A stretch of DNA of 64,000 bases, from positions 930,001 through 994,000 of the forward strand of contig JADJTL010000002.1 in assembly GCA_016711215.1 (NCBI GenBank). The letters run 5' to 3'. A program made the position numbers and the translations under genes. Below are positions 27,619 through 36,570 of the stretch, piece by piece. Source of the DNA: Pseudomonadota bacterium (lineage in GTDB: Bacteria; Myxococcota_A; Polyangia; GCA-2747355). Numbering within the stretch: position 1 is the first letter of the stretch; each line of letters opens with the position of its first letter. The notes beneath the pieces were generated by a model that made no database searches, had not been told where the DNA came from, and was given only the letters and a program-made list of their open reading frames with translations.

Positions 27619-29031
27619 ATGCGCTATTGCCCGTCCTGCGGCAACGCTACCGGCGCCGTTGCCGCGCTCTGTGACCACTGCGGCGGCAGCTTGAAGCCGT
27701 CGTCCTCAGCCCCTCGTGGTCACGACGGCGTTCCAGCGGCCCCCGCGCCGATCGCTGCCGTCGCGGCGCCCGAGGTCGTGGACCTCGCGCCGCCCGCCGC
27801 GTTCGACGCTCCGGCCGCCAGCGACACCCTCCAGGGCTTCGTGCCCTCTGCCCGGCGGGCCGTCGCGCTTGATCAGACGGCCGCCCAGGCGCTGCCGCCG
27901 CCACCGCCACCGTCCGAGACGGCTCCTCCTTTGTCGCCGGCTGCGAGCGTCACCGACCATGCCGAGCCCGAAGCGCAGGCGGAGGGCGACCTGCCGGCGA
28001 TCCCGCGTGGCGAGGTGCAGGGTTGGTGGTCCGTCGTGCGCTACGCTCTCGTGGTCAGCCTCGTGCGCGCGCGGCTGCGTGGCGTCCTGCGCCGCTTGGA
28101 GCAGGACGTCAGGAGCGCCGAGGGGCAGCTCGACGCGGCCTATGCTGAGCTGGGCCGGGCGGCCCGGTTCGGCGCGCGTGCGGTGCGCGGTGGCGAGAGC
28201 GCGCTCGACGCGCTGGAGCGCCTCGAAGGTCCGCGGGCTCAACTCGAGCAGCACTTCGCCAGCCTGCGCGCAGAGCGGCAGGCTGCCCGGCAGTGTTTCG
28301 CTGACGAGGCGCGCACCGCCGGTGACCGTCGCGACCGCGCGGAGGCGAGTGCCTCCGAGGTGCTGCAGACGCTCCAGGTGCGAAGAGGCGAGCGTGCCGC
28401 GCTGGCGTTGCGCCTCGGCGCTCAGCGCAAGTTACTGCGTCTGCTGGCGCGCGAGCGCGATGCCCTGCGGGTGCGTGCCGCGCGGGCTGACGCCGCCGAG
28501 GCCTCGCGAGACCTCGAGCGGGCCGCAGCCGAGAAGGCCGTCGCGCTCGGGGATGCCCTCCGCGTTCAGGTCGCGCTGAGCGCCGAGTTCCACCAACAGG
28601 CGCCGCCGCTGCGTGAGCTCGAGCAGGCGCTGAAGGATCAACGGCGCCGAGGGCGGCACGCCAGGCGCGCGCTGACGCTGGCGCGGCGCGCGCTGGCGAC
28701 CACGCTGCGCGCCCTCGAGCGACGCGAGCAGGGCTGCCTGGCAAAGCAATGGCGCCTCGATGGCGAGCTGGCGCAGCAGCTCGCGGCGCTCGGTCGCCTC
28801 GTCGTGGCGGATGAGCGCTCGAGGGTCGAAGGGGAGCAGCGCTTTGCGGCGCAGCTCGCGCTGGCCGAGCGGCAGCGCGCCGTCTGGAGCCGCTTTCAGC
28901 ACGAGCGCGCCCGGGTGCAGCACGGGCGGCGGGACTACGACCCGGTCGCCCTTTGGCGCGGGCTGGCGGCCATCGGTACGCTGGCCGTGCTGGCGCTCGC
29001 GGGCCTCCTTGCCCTCTTTGCCCTGAGCTAG
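27619..29031 (+). CDS. Zinc-ribbon / coiled-coil protein with a C-terminal membrane anchor
   Basis: 470 residues. An N-terminal zinc ribbon (CPSCG at 4-8 and CDHCG) is followed by a Pro/Ala-rich linker (to about 125), then about 270 residues of Arg/Glu/Ala-rich helix with heptad character and no helix breakers (about 140-430), and a single C-terminal hydrophobic helix (LAAIGTLAVLALAGLLALFAL). It would be a tail-anchored cytoplasmic coiled coil. It starts at the predicted transcription start, so it is probably translated from a leaderless message. No family recognised. Confidence 0.75.
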   Translation: MRYCPSCGNATGAVAALCDHCGGSLKPSSSAPRGHDGVPAAPAPIAAVAAPEVVDLAPPAAFDAPAASDTLQGFVPSARRAVALDQTAAQALPPPPPPSETAPPLSPAASVTDHAEPEAQAEGDLPAIPRGEVQGWWSVVRYALVVSLVRARLRGVLRRLEQDVRSAEGQLDAAYAELGRAARFGARAVRGGESALDALERLEGPRAQLEQHFASLRAERQAARQCFADEARTAGDRRDRAEASASEVLQTLQVRRGERAALALRLGAQRKLLRLLARERDALRVRAARADAAEASRDLERAAAEKAVALGDALRVQVALSAEFHQQAPPLRELEQALKDQRRRGRHARRALTLARRALATTLRALERREQGCLAKQWRLDGELAQQLAALGRLVVADERSRVEGEQRFAAQLALAERQRAVWSRFQHERARVQHGRRDYDPVALWRGLAAIGTLAVLALAGLLALFALS

Positions 29032-29090
29032 TCAGCGGCGCGATCGAAGCGCCCGACCGGCCGGGACGTGACCCCACCACCGCTCGCCTG

Positions 29091-29117
29091 TTGTACGCAG
29101 CCGGCAGCGGCTACAAT
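29091..29117 (+). promoter_or_regulatory. Candidate promoter of the 29129 gene
   Basis: TTGTAC (29091-29096) and TACAAT (29112-29117) with a short 15-base spacer. The start of transcription would be at about 29124, five bases before the ATG, again leaving no room for a ribosome site. Confidence 0.4.
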
Positions 29118-29128
29118 GAGCGGCACCG

Positions 29129-29527
29129 ATGTCTGAGCGTTCCAGCAAGCCCAAGCCTCCCCCGCATGACGTGGTGCTCGTGCACGGCCGCACGGCCGAT
29201 GGCCGCGGGGTGCGGGCATTGCGCTCGCGCCCGAATCGCCTCGAGCTGGCTGAGCTGCGCGTCGCCAAGGAGGGCCAGCCGCTCCATCCTGGCGGCGAGC
29301 TCGTGCAGCTCAAGCGCCGCGAGGAGAGCCCGCTGCTCTGGGACGTCGACGTGAAGTGGCGCGGCGAGGAGGCGGCCGCAGCCGCGGCGCCATCGAGCGG
29401 CCCCGAGGTCACAGGGCACGCGGGGCCCGCGCAGGTGGCCACCGACCGTTACCGAGAGAATTGGGAGGCCATCTTCGGCCTGGCTCCGGGCGGCCGCAGG
29501 CCGCCCGACGGCGGCTCGCTCAACTGA
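29129..29527 (+). CDS. Small uncharacterised cytoplasmic protein
   Basis: 132 residues. The first ~85 residues look like a compact beta-rich domain (VVLVHGRTADGRGVRALRSRPNRLELAELR, then GGELVQLKRREESPLLWDVDVKW), which resembles small conserved proteins I associate with myxobacteria, but no function is known to me. An Ala/Pro linker and a helical tail (RYRENWEAIFG) follow. It converges with the diguanylate cyclase gene. Confidence 0.65.
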   Translation: MSERSSKPKPPPHDVVLVHGRTADGRGVRALRSRPNRLELAELRVAKEGQPLHPGGELVQLKRREESPLLWDVDVKWRGEEAAAAAAPSSGPEVTGHAGPAQVATDRYRENWEAIFGLAPGGRRPPDGGSLN

Positions 29528-29543
29528 AGCGCCCGCTCGGCTG

Positions 29544-30863
29544 CTAGGGGAAGAGCGCCGGCCCGTCGCCGGCGGCCAACGGCAGCACCTCCCAGCGGTC
29601 GCGTCCCGCGTCCTTGGCGCGAAAGAGCGCGCGGTCCGCAGCGGCGATCAGGTCCGCGATCTTGCGTGGGTGGTCGGCGACCACGCTGCTGGCGCCACAG
29701 CTCAGGGTGACGTGGGGCGCGGCCGCCGAGCCGGGATGGTCGCAGCGCAGCGCCCGCACAGCGGTGCACAGTCGTTGGGCGACGAGCTCCGCACCGGCCA
29801 GCGGCGTGGAGGGCAGCACGACGGCGAACTCCTCCCCGCCGTAGCGCGCGACCACGTCTGTCGGGCGCAGGGCGGCGCGCCGCAGCGCGCCGGCGACCGC
29901 GCGCAGGCACTCGTCGCCGCGCTGATGGCCGTAGGCGTCGTTGTAGCGCTTGAAGAAGTCGATATCGGCGAGCACCAGGCCGAGCGGTGTCTTGCTGCGC
30001 GCCGAGCGCTGCCACTCGCGCTCGAGCACGCTGTCGAGGTGCGCGCGGTTGGCCAGCCCGGTCAGCCCGTCGGTGCTGGCCCGCGCCGTCAACCCACGAT
30101 TGAGGTCCTCGAGCTGCCGCTTGGCCTCGACCAGCTCCTCATAGAGCCGGCTCTTCTCGATGATCGTGGCGACGAGGCGCGCGATGCGCACGAAGACCTC
30201 GACGTGGTCCTCGTCGTAGGCGTAGGGGCGCAGACAGGAGAAGAAGAGCAGCCCCGCCGGCTTGCCGGCGACCAGCAGCGGGCAGGTCAGGCTCGAACGC
30301 ATGCCCTCGGCGACGATCTTCCGCGTCGCATCCGAGGTCGGGTGGACGCTCAGGTAGCCCTCGAGGTCGTTGATGATGCGCGGCTGGCTGCGCTCGAGCA
30401 CCGCTTGGAGGCTGCCGCGGCTGAGCGAGAGCTCGTAGCCCGTATCGAGGTGCAGCTCGGCCGCCGTCGACCGCGCCCAGATCGAGCGCACGCGGCGCGC
30501 CCGCTCATCGACCAGGGCGAAGCCGATGCGATCATAGGGCACCAGGCTGCGGAAGCCGGCGTAGATGTGGTCCAAGACCTGGTGGACCGTCAGTCCGCGG
30601 TTGATCTGCTCGATCACCTCGAACAAACGCTCCTGCTGTTGCAGGCGCTGGTCGAGGATCTGGCCGAGCTCGACGAGCGTCAGGCCCAGGCGGCCGATCG
30701 CGTCGCGCGGCTCGATCGGCACGTAGACCTGGTAGTCGCCATGCACCATGCGGGCGGCGGCGAGGCGCAGGCGCTCGACGCGATCGTCGGCGGCGGCTTG
30801 CGTCGCATGCTCCCGCAGCAGTTGATCCGTGATACCAGGGTAGGGCGCGGTCTTGCTGCTCAT
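29544..30863 (-). CDS. GAF-GGDEF diguanylate cyclase
   Basis: 439 residues. After a ~60-residue helical N-terminus comes a GAF sensor domain (about 80-230) and a short coiled coil, then a GGDEF domain (about 260-430) with the active-site motif GGEEF (about residue 339), the metal-binding DIDFFKRYND segment and an inhibitory I-site RPTD five residues before GGEEF. It should therefore make c-di-GMP from two GTP and be feedback-inhibited. It is transcribed alone, with a gggagcgag site before the ATG. A PilZ receptor of c-di-GMP type is encoded at 45030. Confidence 0.93.
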   Translation of the reverse strand: MSSKTAPYPGITDQLLREHATQAAADDRVERLRLAAARMVHGDYQVYVPIEPRDAIGRLGLTLVELGQILDQRLQQQERLFEVIEQINRGLTVHQVLDHIYAGFRSLVPYDRIGFALVDERARRVRSIWARSTAAELHLDTGYELSLSRGSLQAVLERSQPRIINDLEGYLSVHPTSDATRKIVAEGMRSSLTCPLLVAGKPAGLLFFSCLRPYAYDEDHVEVFVRIARLVATIIEKSRLYEELVEAKRQLEDLNRGLTARASTDGLTGLANRAHLDSVLEREWQRSARSKTPLGLVLADIDFFKRYNDAYGHQRGDECLRAVAGALRRAALRPTDVVARYGGEEFAVVLPSTPLAGAELVAQRLCTAVRALRCDHPGSAAAPHVTLSCGASSVVADHPRKIADLIAAADRALFRAKDAGRDRWEVLPLAAGDGPALFP

Positions 30864-31016
30864 CGCTCGCTCCCCGGCGGAGTGGACCGGCGGACGATCC
30901 TCCCGCTGAGAATTCCGGCACTCGAGGCTCGGGACGAGCGCGCATCATAACACTTCCCCGTCCAGGTGCGTCTTTCGGCGGCGCCGACGCTTGCGCAGGC
31001 CCCGCTCCGAGGTTAG

Positions 31017-32282
31017 ATGTTCCTTCCGAGTTCCGAGGTGGCCGTGGCTCGCGAAGGCCCGCCCATGAGGTCGGACCCATTGGAGGTAGGCTCCTTGCAG
31101 TCGTCGGTCCTCGAGACGTCGGGCGTCATCGCCGCCGCGCAGCACCCCCCCGAGGCGTTCGCGCCCGCGCGCGCCGAGCGCGTGGTCTTCGTTGATCTGG
31201 CGCGCGCGATCACCGTGCTGATGATGGTGCAAGGGCACGCGCTGCATGTCTTCCTCGACCCAGCGTGGCAGCATAACGTCGTCTTCGACACCTGGCTCTA
31301 CCTGCGCGGGCTGACCGCGCCGATGTTCCTGATGCTGGCGGGCGTGGCCTTCAGCATCGCCACGATGAAATACTGGCCGGACTACCTCGTGGCGGGGCCG
31401 CGCCTGCAGAAGCGCGTGCGGCGCTTCGGCTTCTTCCTCGTGCTCGGCTATGTCGTCCACCTGCCCGTGCGGCCCCTGAGCGCGATGGCGACGATGGGGC
31501 CGGAGGCCTGGGCGGCGTTTCTGCGCGCCGATGTCTTGCAGCTCATCGCCACCGTAATGCTGACCTTGCAGTTGCTGGTCTACCTGAGCAAGCGGCCGCA
31601 GCGCTTCGCCCTCGTCAGTCTGGCCCTGGCGCTGACCATCTTGACCTTGACCTCGACAGTGCGCGGCCTGCCCTGGAGCCAATGGGTCTGGCGGCCGATC
31701 GCGCCCTTCCTCGAGTCGTCCAGCGGTTCCTTCTTCCCCTGGTTCGGTTGGGCGATGTTCCCCTTCGTCGGCGCGGCCATCGGTGTGCTGCAGGTGCTGC
31801 ACCCGCCCCGGGGTCTGCGCCACGGCGTGCTGCGACTGCTCGGCTTCGCGCTGGCGGCCACCCTCTTGGCGCGCCTGTGGCCGCTGATCGCCGGCAACGC
31901 CTTTCCTGCCGGACTGCCCGCCGAGGTCAAGCCGGAGTTTCTAATCAAGCGCCTGGGCTCGGCGCTGGCGCTCTTGGCCGGGTTCTACGCCCTGAGCCAG
32001 CGCGCCCGCCCGCTGCCGCGGCCCTTGCAAGCGCTGGCCGAGGAGTCGCTCGTTGTTTACGTCGTCCACCTCGCCCTCTTCTACGGCTCGATCTGGAATA
32101 AAGGCCTCGGGGGGTATCTCGGGCGGCTCGGGCTCGGTGCCACGCTCGGTTTAATCGTCGTCGCGCTGAGCAGCATGGCCACGCTCGCCTATGGCTGGAA
32201 CAGCTTCAAGCGCCGTTATCCACGCGGCAAGCGCCTGGCACGCGTCGCGATCGGCATCGCCCTGGCGGCGCCGCTGCTGTGA
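31017..32282 (+). CDS. HGSNAT/DUF1624-like membrane acyltransferase
   Basis: 421 residues with about ten membrane helices after a ~50-residue soluble N-terminus. The opening motif RVVFVDLARAITVLMMVQGHALH and LRGLTAPMFLMLAGVAF match the heparan-alpha-glucosaminide N-acetyltransferase-like/DUF1624 pattern, in which the conserved His of the first helix is the acyl carrier. It probably transfers acyl groups to an envelope sugar. An alternative ATG lies at 31065. Its stop overlaps the next start (GTGA), so it is translationally coupled to the esterase. Confidence 0.8.
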   Translation: MFLPSSEVAVAREGPPMRSDPLEVGSLQSSVLETSGVIAAAQHPPEAFAPARAERVVFVDLARAITVLMMVQGHALHVFLDPAWQHNVVFDTWLYLRGLTAPMFLMLAGVAFSIATMKYWPDYLVAGPRLQKRVRRFGFFLVLGYVVHLPVRPLSAMATMGPEAWAAFLRADVLQLIATVMLTLQLLVYLSKRPQRFALVSLALALTILTLTSTVRGLPWSQWVWRPIAPFLESSSGSFFPWFGWAMFPFVGAAIGVLQVLHPPRGLRHGVLRLLGFALAATLLARLWPLIAGNAFPAGLPAEVKPEFLIKRLGSALALLAGFYALSQRARPLPRPLQALAEESLVVYVVHLALFYGSIWNKGLGGYLGRLGLGATLGLIVVALSSMATLAYGWNSFKRRYPRGKRLARVAIGIALAAPLL

Positions 32283-32953
32283 GTATCGCCCGCGCACCCG
32301 TCTGGCTGCCGCAGCGTCTTGCGGTCGGCGGTCGGGACCTCGCCTGCGTCACCTGGTTGCCCCCCGCCTACGACCCGGCCCGTGCGTGGCCGCTGGTGCT
32401 ATTTCTGCACGGCAAGGGCGAGCGTGGGGACGACGGCTGGGCCCCGACGACCGTCGGTCTGGGGCCAGCGCTCCGTCGTCACCCGGAGCGCTGGCCCGTC
32501 GTCGTGGTCTTCCCTCAGTGCCCGGTCGAGCGGCGTTGGGTGGAGCTGTCGGAGCTACTCGAGCTCGCCTGGGCCGCGGTCGCGGCCGAGCGCGCGATCG
32601 ACGCGCGGCGCGTCTATTTGACGGGCATCTCGATGGGCGGCTTTGGCACCTGGCACCATGGTGCACGCTGCGCCGAGCGCTTGGCGGCCCTGCTGCCGAT
32701 CTGCGGCGGTGGCGATCCGCAGGCCGCCGGCGCGCTGGCCACCCTGCCGATTTGGGCGCTCCATGGCGCGGCCGATCCGGTGATTCCGGTCGAGGCCTCG
32801 CGCGCGATGGTCGGCGCGGTGCGCGCGGCCGGCGGTCCGATCCACTACACCGAGTATGCCGACGCTGGCCACGACTGCTGGGATCGGGCCTACGAGGACG
32901 AGAGCGTCGTCGCCTGGTTGCTGGCGCAGCGCCGCGCCGCGCCGCCCGGCTGA
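32279..32953 (+). CDS. Alpha/beta-hydrolase fold esterase (phospholipase/carboxylesterase type)
   Basis: 224 residues from a GTG overlapping the previous stop. Oxyanion segment PLVLFLHGKGERGDD, nucleophile elbow GISMGGFG, acid in HGAADPVIP and the catalytic His in AGHDCWDRAY give a complete triad. No signal peptide, so cytoplasmic. Coupling to the membrane acyltransferase suggests the pair adds and removes acyl groups from one substrate. Confidence 0.88.
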   Translation: MSIARAPVWLPQRLAVGGRDLACVTWLPPAYDPARAWPLVLFLHGKGERGDDGWAPTTVGLGPALRRHPERWPVVVVFPQCPVERRWVELSELLELAWAAVAAERAIDARRVYLTGISMGGFGTWHHGARCAERLAALLPICGGGDPQAAGALATLPIWALHGAADPVIPVEASRAMVGAVRAAGGPIHYTEYADAGHDCWDRAYEDESVVAWLLAQRRAAPPG

Positions 32954-33015
32954 GCCTCGCCCCACGGAAATCCACGATCGCCCCGTTCCAGTCCCTCGGT
33001 TTTTTGCGGCCGAGC

Positions 33016-33035
33016 GGCGCCACGGAGGCGCTTTT
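33016..33035 (+). terminator. Candidate rho-independent terminator after the esterase
   Basis: A short gcgcc / ggcgc stem with a 5-base loop followed by tttt at 33032-33035, about 60 bases after the esterase stop. The rest of the 32954-33230 gap shows no gene. Confidence 0.4.
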
Positions 33036-33230
33036 GCTGTACTTGCAACCACTCTTGACGCGTCGCGCCCTTGGCCCGTGGCGTGCTTTGTCGTCGATGC
33101 GAAGGGCCGCCGCCTCGATTCTCCCTTGTCTCAGCGGAGGGAGGGGGGATCGGCCCGCAAGGGCGCTGGCTGCCGCGCCGGCGATGGGCGCCGTCACGAC
33201 CGCCAGCAGAATCAAGGAAGCGAGGGATCG

Positions 33231-34013
33231 ATGCTTAGAAGGTCTTATCGGCGGCGCGGGTTGAGGCTCTTCGGTGCACCTGTTACTGCGGTCTGGCTGA
33301 TCGCCGCCTGCGGCGTAGAAGCCCCGCCACCGCAGGAAGAAGGCGTGCTCGCGCTCGACCTGCAGTCGGGCGAGCAGCGGCGCTTCGACTCGCGGCAGAT
33401 GGTGCCGGCCGGGTGGGGCATTTGCCCCGACGATCGCTGCGTCGTTCCGCCAGGCCTGCCCTGCGAAAAGCTGGGCCTGCGGCTCTGCATCGATCAACCG
33501 CAATGCAAGGCTCAGCTGGTCTGTGAGCTCGAGGCGGGCATCGAGCCGTGGACCGCCCCTGCGGCCCCTGATGGCGACCTCGCGGTGGCGCCGCCCTTGG
33601 AAAAGGACGCGGACGCTCCCGGGCTCGATTGCAAGATGAGCTGCGTCGCGCGCAGCCCGGTCTCCTGCGCGGGGGCCGAGGATCAGGCGACCTGCCTCGG
33701 CATTGCCAAGAAGCGCTGTGAATGGGTGCCCGTTGATCGTGATCGCTGCCGCTACTCCCCGTACTTGGACGCGGATCCGGCGCTGGGGCATCCACCGATG
33801 AATGCCTGCCCCATGCGCTGCCGCGAGGCCACGCCGCCGCCGCCAACGCCAGACGGGGCGTGCTTTGTCGGCGGTTGCTCCAATGAGCTCTGCACGGCAG
33901 AGCGCGGCGCGGTGAGCATCTGCATGTTTCCGCCCCCCAAGGGCTTGCCCCCCAAGGGCGCCGCCTGCGGTCGCCAGCCCGACGGCGACTGCGGCTGGAT
34001 CCTTCCCCAATAG
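33231..34013 (+). CDS. Cys-rich lipoprotein with eight-cysteine-cluster-like C-terminus
   Basis: 260 residues from the ATG at 33231 (gcgaggg site upstream); earlier in-frame codons lack support. Lipobox LIAACG. Four Cys-rich segments follow. The last (CFVGGCSNELC, SICMFPP, AACGRQPDGDCGW) resembles the eight-cysteine-cluster domain of myxobacterial secreted proteins, here with one Cys short and a PPKGLPPKG insertion. It is likely disulphide-stabilised on the cell surface. Function unknown. Confidence 0.8.
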   Translation: MLRRSYRRRGLRLFGAPVTAVWLIAACGVEAPPPQEEGVLALDLQSGEQRRFDSRQMVPAGWGICPDDRCVVPPGLPCEKLGLRLCIDQPQCKAQLVCELEAGIEPWTAPAAPDGDLAVAPPLEKDADAPGLDCKMSCVARSPVSCAGAEDQATCLGIAKKRCEWVPVDRDRCRYSPYLDADPALGHPPMNACPMRCREATPPPPTPDGACFVGGCSNELCTAERGAVSICMFPPPKGLPPKGAACGRQPDGDCGWILPQ

Positions 34014-34092
34014 CCCTAGCGGCCCGGTAGGCTGACGCGTCAAGCGCTGCGCCTGCCGCCCCCCCCGCCGAGCCCACGAGAGGCCTCACTCC

Positions 34093-34494
34093 TCAGCCGG
34101 CGTCGGCGGGCAGCAGGAGGGTGCCGCCCTCGGTGCCCAGCCACACGCCCGTGCTCGTGCTCGGCACTGCATGCACCTTGGGGTCGGGCAGCGCCCGCTG
34201 CGCTGTCACCTTGCCGTCGCTACCGAGCCGAGCCGCGCCGCCCTGCGTGCCGATCCACAGCCCCCTCACCGCGCCATTGGCCTCGCGCTCTGCCGAGACG
34301 TGCAGCAGCCAGGCATCGGGCAGCGCGGCGATCGGAGCAAAGCGGCCGGCCGCGCGGTCGAAGACCTCCCAGCGCCCGCGCTTCGTCAGTCGCAACGCGC
34401 CGCGATCCTCGGCGGCCAGCCAGACGCTGCCGTCGTCGGCCAAGGTCACCGCCTGCAGCGCCAGCGCACCCCCCGGATTCCACTGCGCGCGCAC
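34093..34494 (-). pseudogene. Short beta-propeller-like fragment, possibly a remnant
   Basis: 133 codons from a GTG at 34494. Repeating blades read DGSVWLAAEDRGALRL, GLWIGTQGGAARLG and GVWLGTEGGTLLL, the pattern of the two-component sensor propeller (Reg_prop-like). Only about two to three blades remain, and nothing recognisable lies upstream because the divergent 34516 gene begins there. An out-of-frame hydrophobic ATG stretch ending AACAR overlaps the 5' end and might be a displaced lipoprotein signal. I read it as a truncated or frameshifted gene; a genuine small protein is possible. Confidence 0.45.
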
Positions 34495-34515
34495 GCGGCG
34501 AGCGCCCCAAGGAGC

Positions 34516-34992
34516 ATGATGTCTGATCGGCCCCGCGCGCTTTGGGTCGTCTGCGAGGACGGTGTCGAGTATCTGGAGCGCTTTCGCCGCTTCTTGGCGG
34601 GCTTCGAGTTCGTCGGGGCCCTGGCGGCCGCTGCGCTCTGGCGCGTCCTCGACACGCACCAACCCCGTGGCCTCCTGCTCGACTTGGACTTCCGCCGGAC
34701 ACCGCGGGAGCTGCTGATCGACGAGCGCGGCCGGCCTGCGCCCAGCGCCATCGCCCTCCGGGCCGCGCGGCCGGGCGCTGCCATCGTCGCTGAACAGGGC
34801 CTGATGATCCTGCGCGCGCTACGCGCCAGGCACAGCCGGCTGCCGGTGGTGCTCTTCGCCGACCTCGCTGATCCCCAGCGCGGCGAGCGCCTGCTGCAGA
34901 GCCTCGGGCCCCTGCGCCTCGCCCCGAGCGACACCGGCCTCGACACGCTGCTGCGCTGGATGCAGGAGCTGGGCGCGGAGACCGGTCGCTAG
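34516..34992 (+). CDS. Divergent response-regulator receiver-like protein
   Basis: 158 residues from paired ATGs (34516/34519) with an aaggag site. The fold follows a receiver: LWVVCED for the acidic pocket, LLLDLDF with the putative phosphoacceptor Asp, and PVVLFADLAD for strand 4. About 25 extra residues follow the Asp, and the usual Thr and Lys are missing (ADLA; LRLAPSD), so phosphorylation control is doubtful. No output domain. No histidine kinase is adjacent. Confidence 0.65.
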   Translation: MMSDRPRALWVVCEDGVEYLERFRRFLAGFEFVGALAAAALWRVLDTHQPRGLLLDLDFRRTPRELLIDERGRPAPSAIALRAARPGAAIVAEQGLMILRALRARHSRLPVVLFADLADPQRGERLLQSLGPLRLAPSDTGLDTLLRWMQELGAETGR

Positions 34993-35019
34993 TCGCCGCT
35001 AGCTGGCCGCTGGCCGTGG

Positions 35020-36378
35020 CTAGCCGCCGGCGCCGAGGTCGTAGCCGCGCTCGCCGTGCAGCGACTGGTCCATGCCCGTCATTTCGTCGCTGGGATTCAT
35101 TCGCAGCCCGATCGTCTTCTGCACGAGCACCAGCAACAAGAGCGTGATCGTGACGGACACGGTGACGGAGACCAACACGCCCTTGGTCTGGTACCAGAGC
35201 TGGGTCGCGACCCCGTGGGCTGGCGCGGTGCGGAGGAAGAAGGTCAACCCGAGCGCGCCGGCGATGCCCGCGACCCCATGGATGCCGAAGACGTCCAGCG
35301 TGTCGTCGTAGCCCAGGCGGTTCTTGAGCTGAATCGCCAGATAGCAGAGCAGCGAGGCCACCAGCCCGAGCGCGATCGCCCCGAGGGGCCGTACATCGCC
35401 GGCGGCGGGCGTGATCGCCACCAGGCCGGCGAGGATGCCGGAGACGAGGCCGAGGGCCGTCGACTTGCGATGTACCACGGCCTCGATCAGGACCCACGCC
35501 AGGGCGCCCGCGGCGGCGGCGATCTGGGTCATCGTCAGGGCCTGCGCCGTGGCGAGCCCGCTGCTCACCTGCGAGCCCGCGTTGAAGCCGAACCAGCCGA
35601 CCCAGAGCAGGCCGGCACCCATCATCGTCATCACCAGGTTGTTGGGGTGCATCGCGACGCGCGGATGACCCTGGCGCGCGCCGAGGAAGATCGCCGAGAC
35701 CAAGCCGGCGACCCCGGCCGAGATGTGAATCACGGTGCCGCCCGCCAGGTCGATCGCCTCACCGGTGAGGAAGCCGCCGCCCCAGACGATGTGCGCGAGC
35801 GGACAGTAGATCAGCAGGCTCCAGAGCGTAATGAAGAGAATGTAGCCGCTGAGCTTGACGCGCTCCGCGAACGCGCCCGCGATCAACGCCGGGGTGATGA
35901 TCGCGAACTTGCCCTGAAACATCGCAAAGACGTACTCGGGGATGCGGCGCGTACCCTTGAGGATCGGCACCCAGGTCTCATCGATGCCGCTGAGCAGCAC
36001 CTTGGCCGGGTCCCAGCCGATCCAGCCGCCGTGGCTCGTGCCAAAGGAGAGCGCGTAGCCGCAGACCGGCCACAGCACGCCGATCACGGCCATCGCCACG
36101 AAGCTGTGCATCATCGTCCCGAGCACGTTCTTGGCGCGAACCAGGCCGCCGTAGAACATCGCCAGGCCCGGCACCATCAGCAGCACCAGCGCGGTCGCCG
36201 TCAGCATCCACGCCGTGGCGCCGCTGTCCTCCGGCAGGCTCATCACATCTGGTCCCGACGCCAGCGCGGAGGGCAGCAGCGCCAGCCAGCTCAGCGTCCC
36301 CGCGGCGACTGCCGCCAGCCCTGCACCGCTTCGCAGCGGGCGCGCCCGTCGGCCGCCCGAGGATAGGTCCCTTTGCAT
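35020..36378 (-). CDS. amtB: Ammonium transporter (Amt family)
   Basis: 452 residues: signal peptide (LLPSALASG) and eleven membrane helices. Signature segments: DSGATAWMLTATALVLLMVPGLAMFYGGLVRAKNVL, the ammonium-site region HIVWGGG, the two pore histidines (DLAGGTVIHISAGVAGLV and FGIHGVAGIAGALG), and GLRMNPSDEMTGMDQSLHGERGY at the C-terminus, the GlnK-docking tail. It imports NH3/NH4+. No glnK/glnB gene adjoins it, which is unusual. Confidence 0.96.
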   Translation of the reverse strand: MQRDLSSGGRRARPLRSGAGLAAVAAGTLSWLALLPSALASGPDVMSLPEDSGATAWMLTATALVLLMVPGLAMFYGGLVRAKNVLGTMMHSFVAMAVIGVLWPVCGYALSFGTSHGGWIGWDPAKVLLSGIDETWVPILKGTRRIPEYVFAMFQGKFAIITPALIAGAFAERVKLSGYILFITLWSLLIYCPLAHIVWGGGFLTGEAIDLAGGTVIHISAGVAGLVSAIFLGARQGHPRVAMHPNNLVMTMMGAGLLWVGWFGFNAGSQVSSGLATAQALTMTQIAAAAGALAWVLIEAVVHRKSTALGLVSGILAGLVAITPAAGDVRPLGAIALGLVASLLCYLAIQLKNRLGYDDTLDVFGIHGVAGIAGALGLTFFLRTAPAHGVATQLWYQTKGVLVSVTVSVTITLLLLVLVQKTIGLRMNPSDEMTGMDQSLHGERGYDLGAGG

Positions 36379-36570
36379 CGCCTTCAGCTCCTTCGTTCGA
36401 GTATCCGAGTTTCCGCCTGCGGCCGCGCGCCTCGGGGCGCGCCGCGTCGAACGCGACGGTTGTTATCACCAACGGCCGTCGGCCGGAAGGGGCGCGACGG
36501 GCTCCGCTTGGGACCCCGGTCGTCGGTCTCAGTCTCGGGTAGCAGCGCAGTGCGAGGGTGGCGCGGGCGC

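Noticed and set aside
29544..30863. EAL/HD-GYP phosphodiesterase activity in the GGDEF protein
   Set aside because: The C-terminus ends with the GGDEF domain; no EAL or HD-GYP motif present.
35056..36366. 436-codon plus-strand ORF opposite amtB
   Set aside because: Mirror of the AmtB frame, rich in His/Asp/Arg with no hydrophobic pattern.
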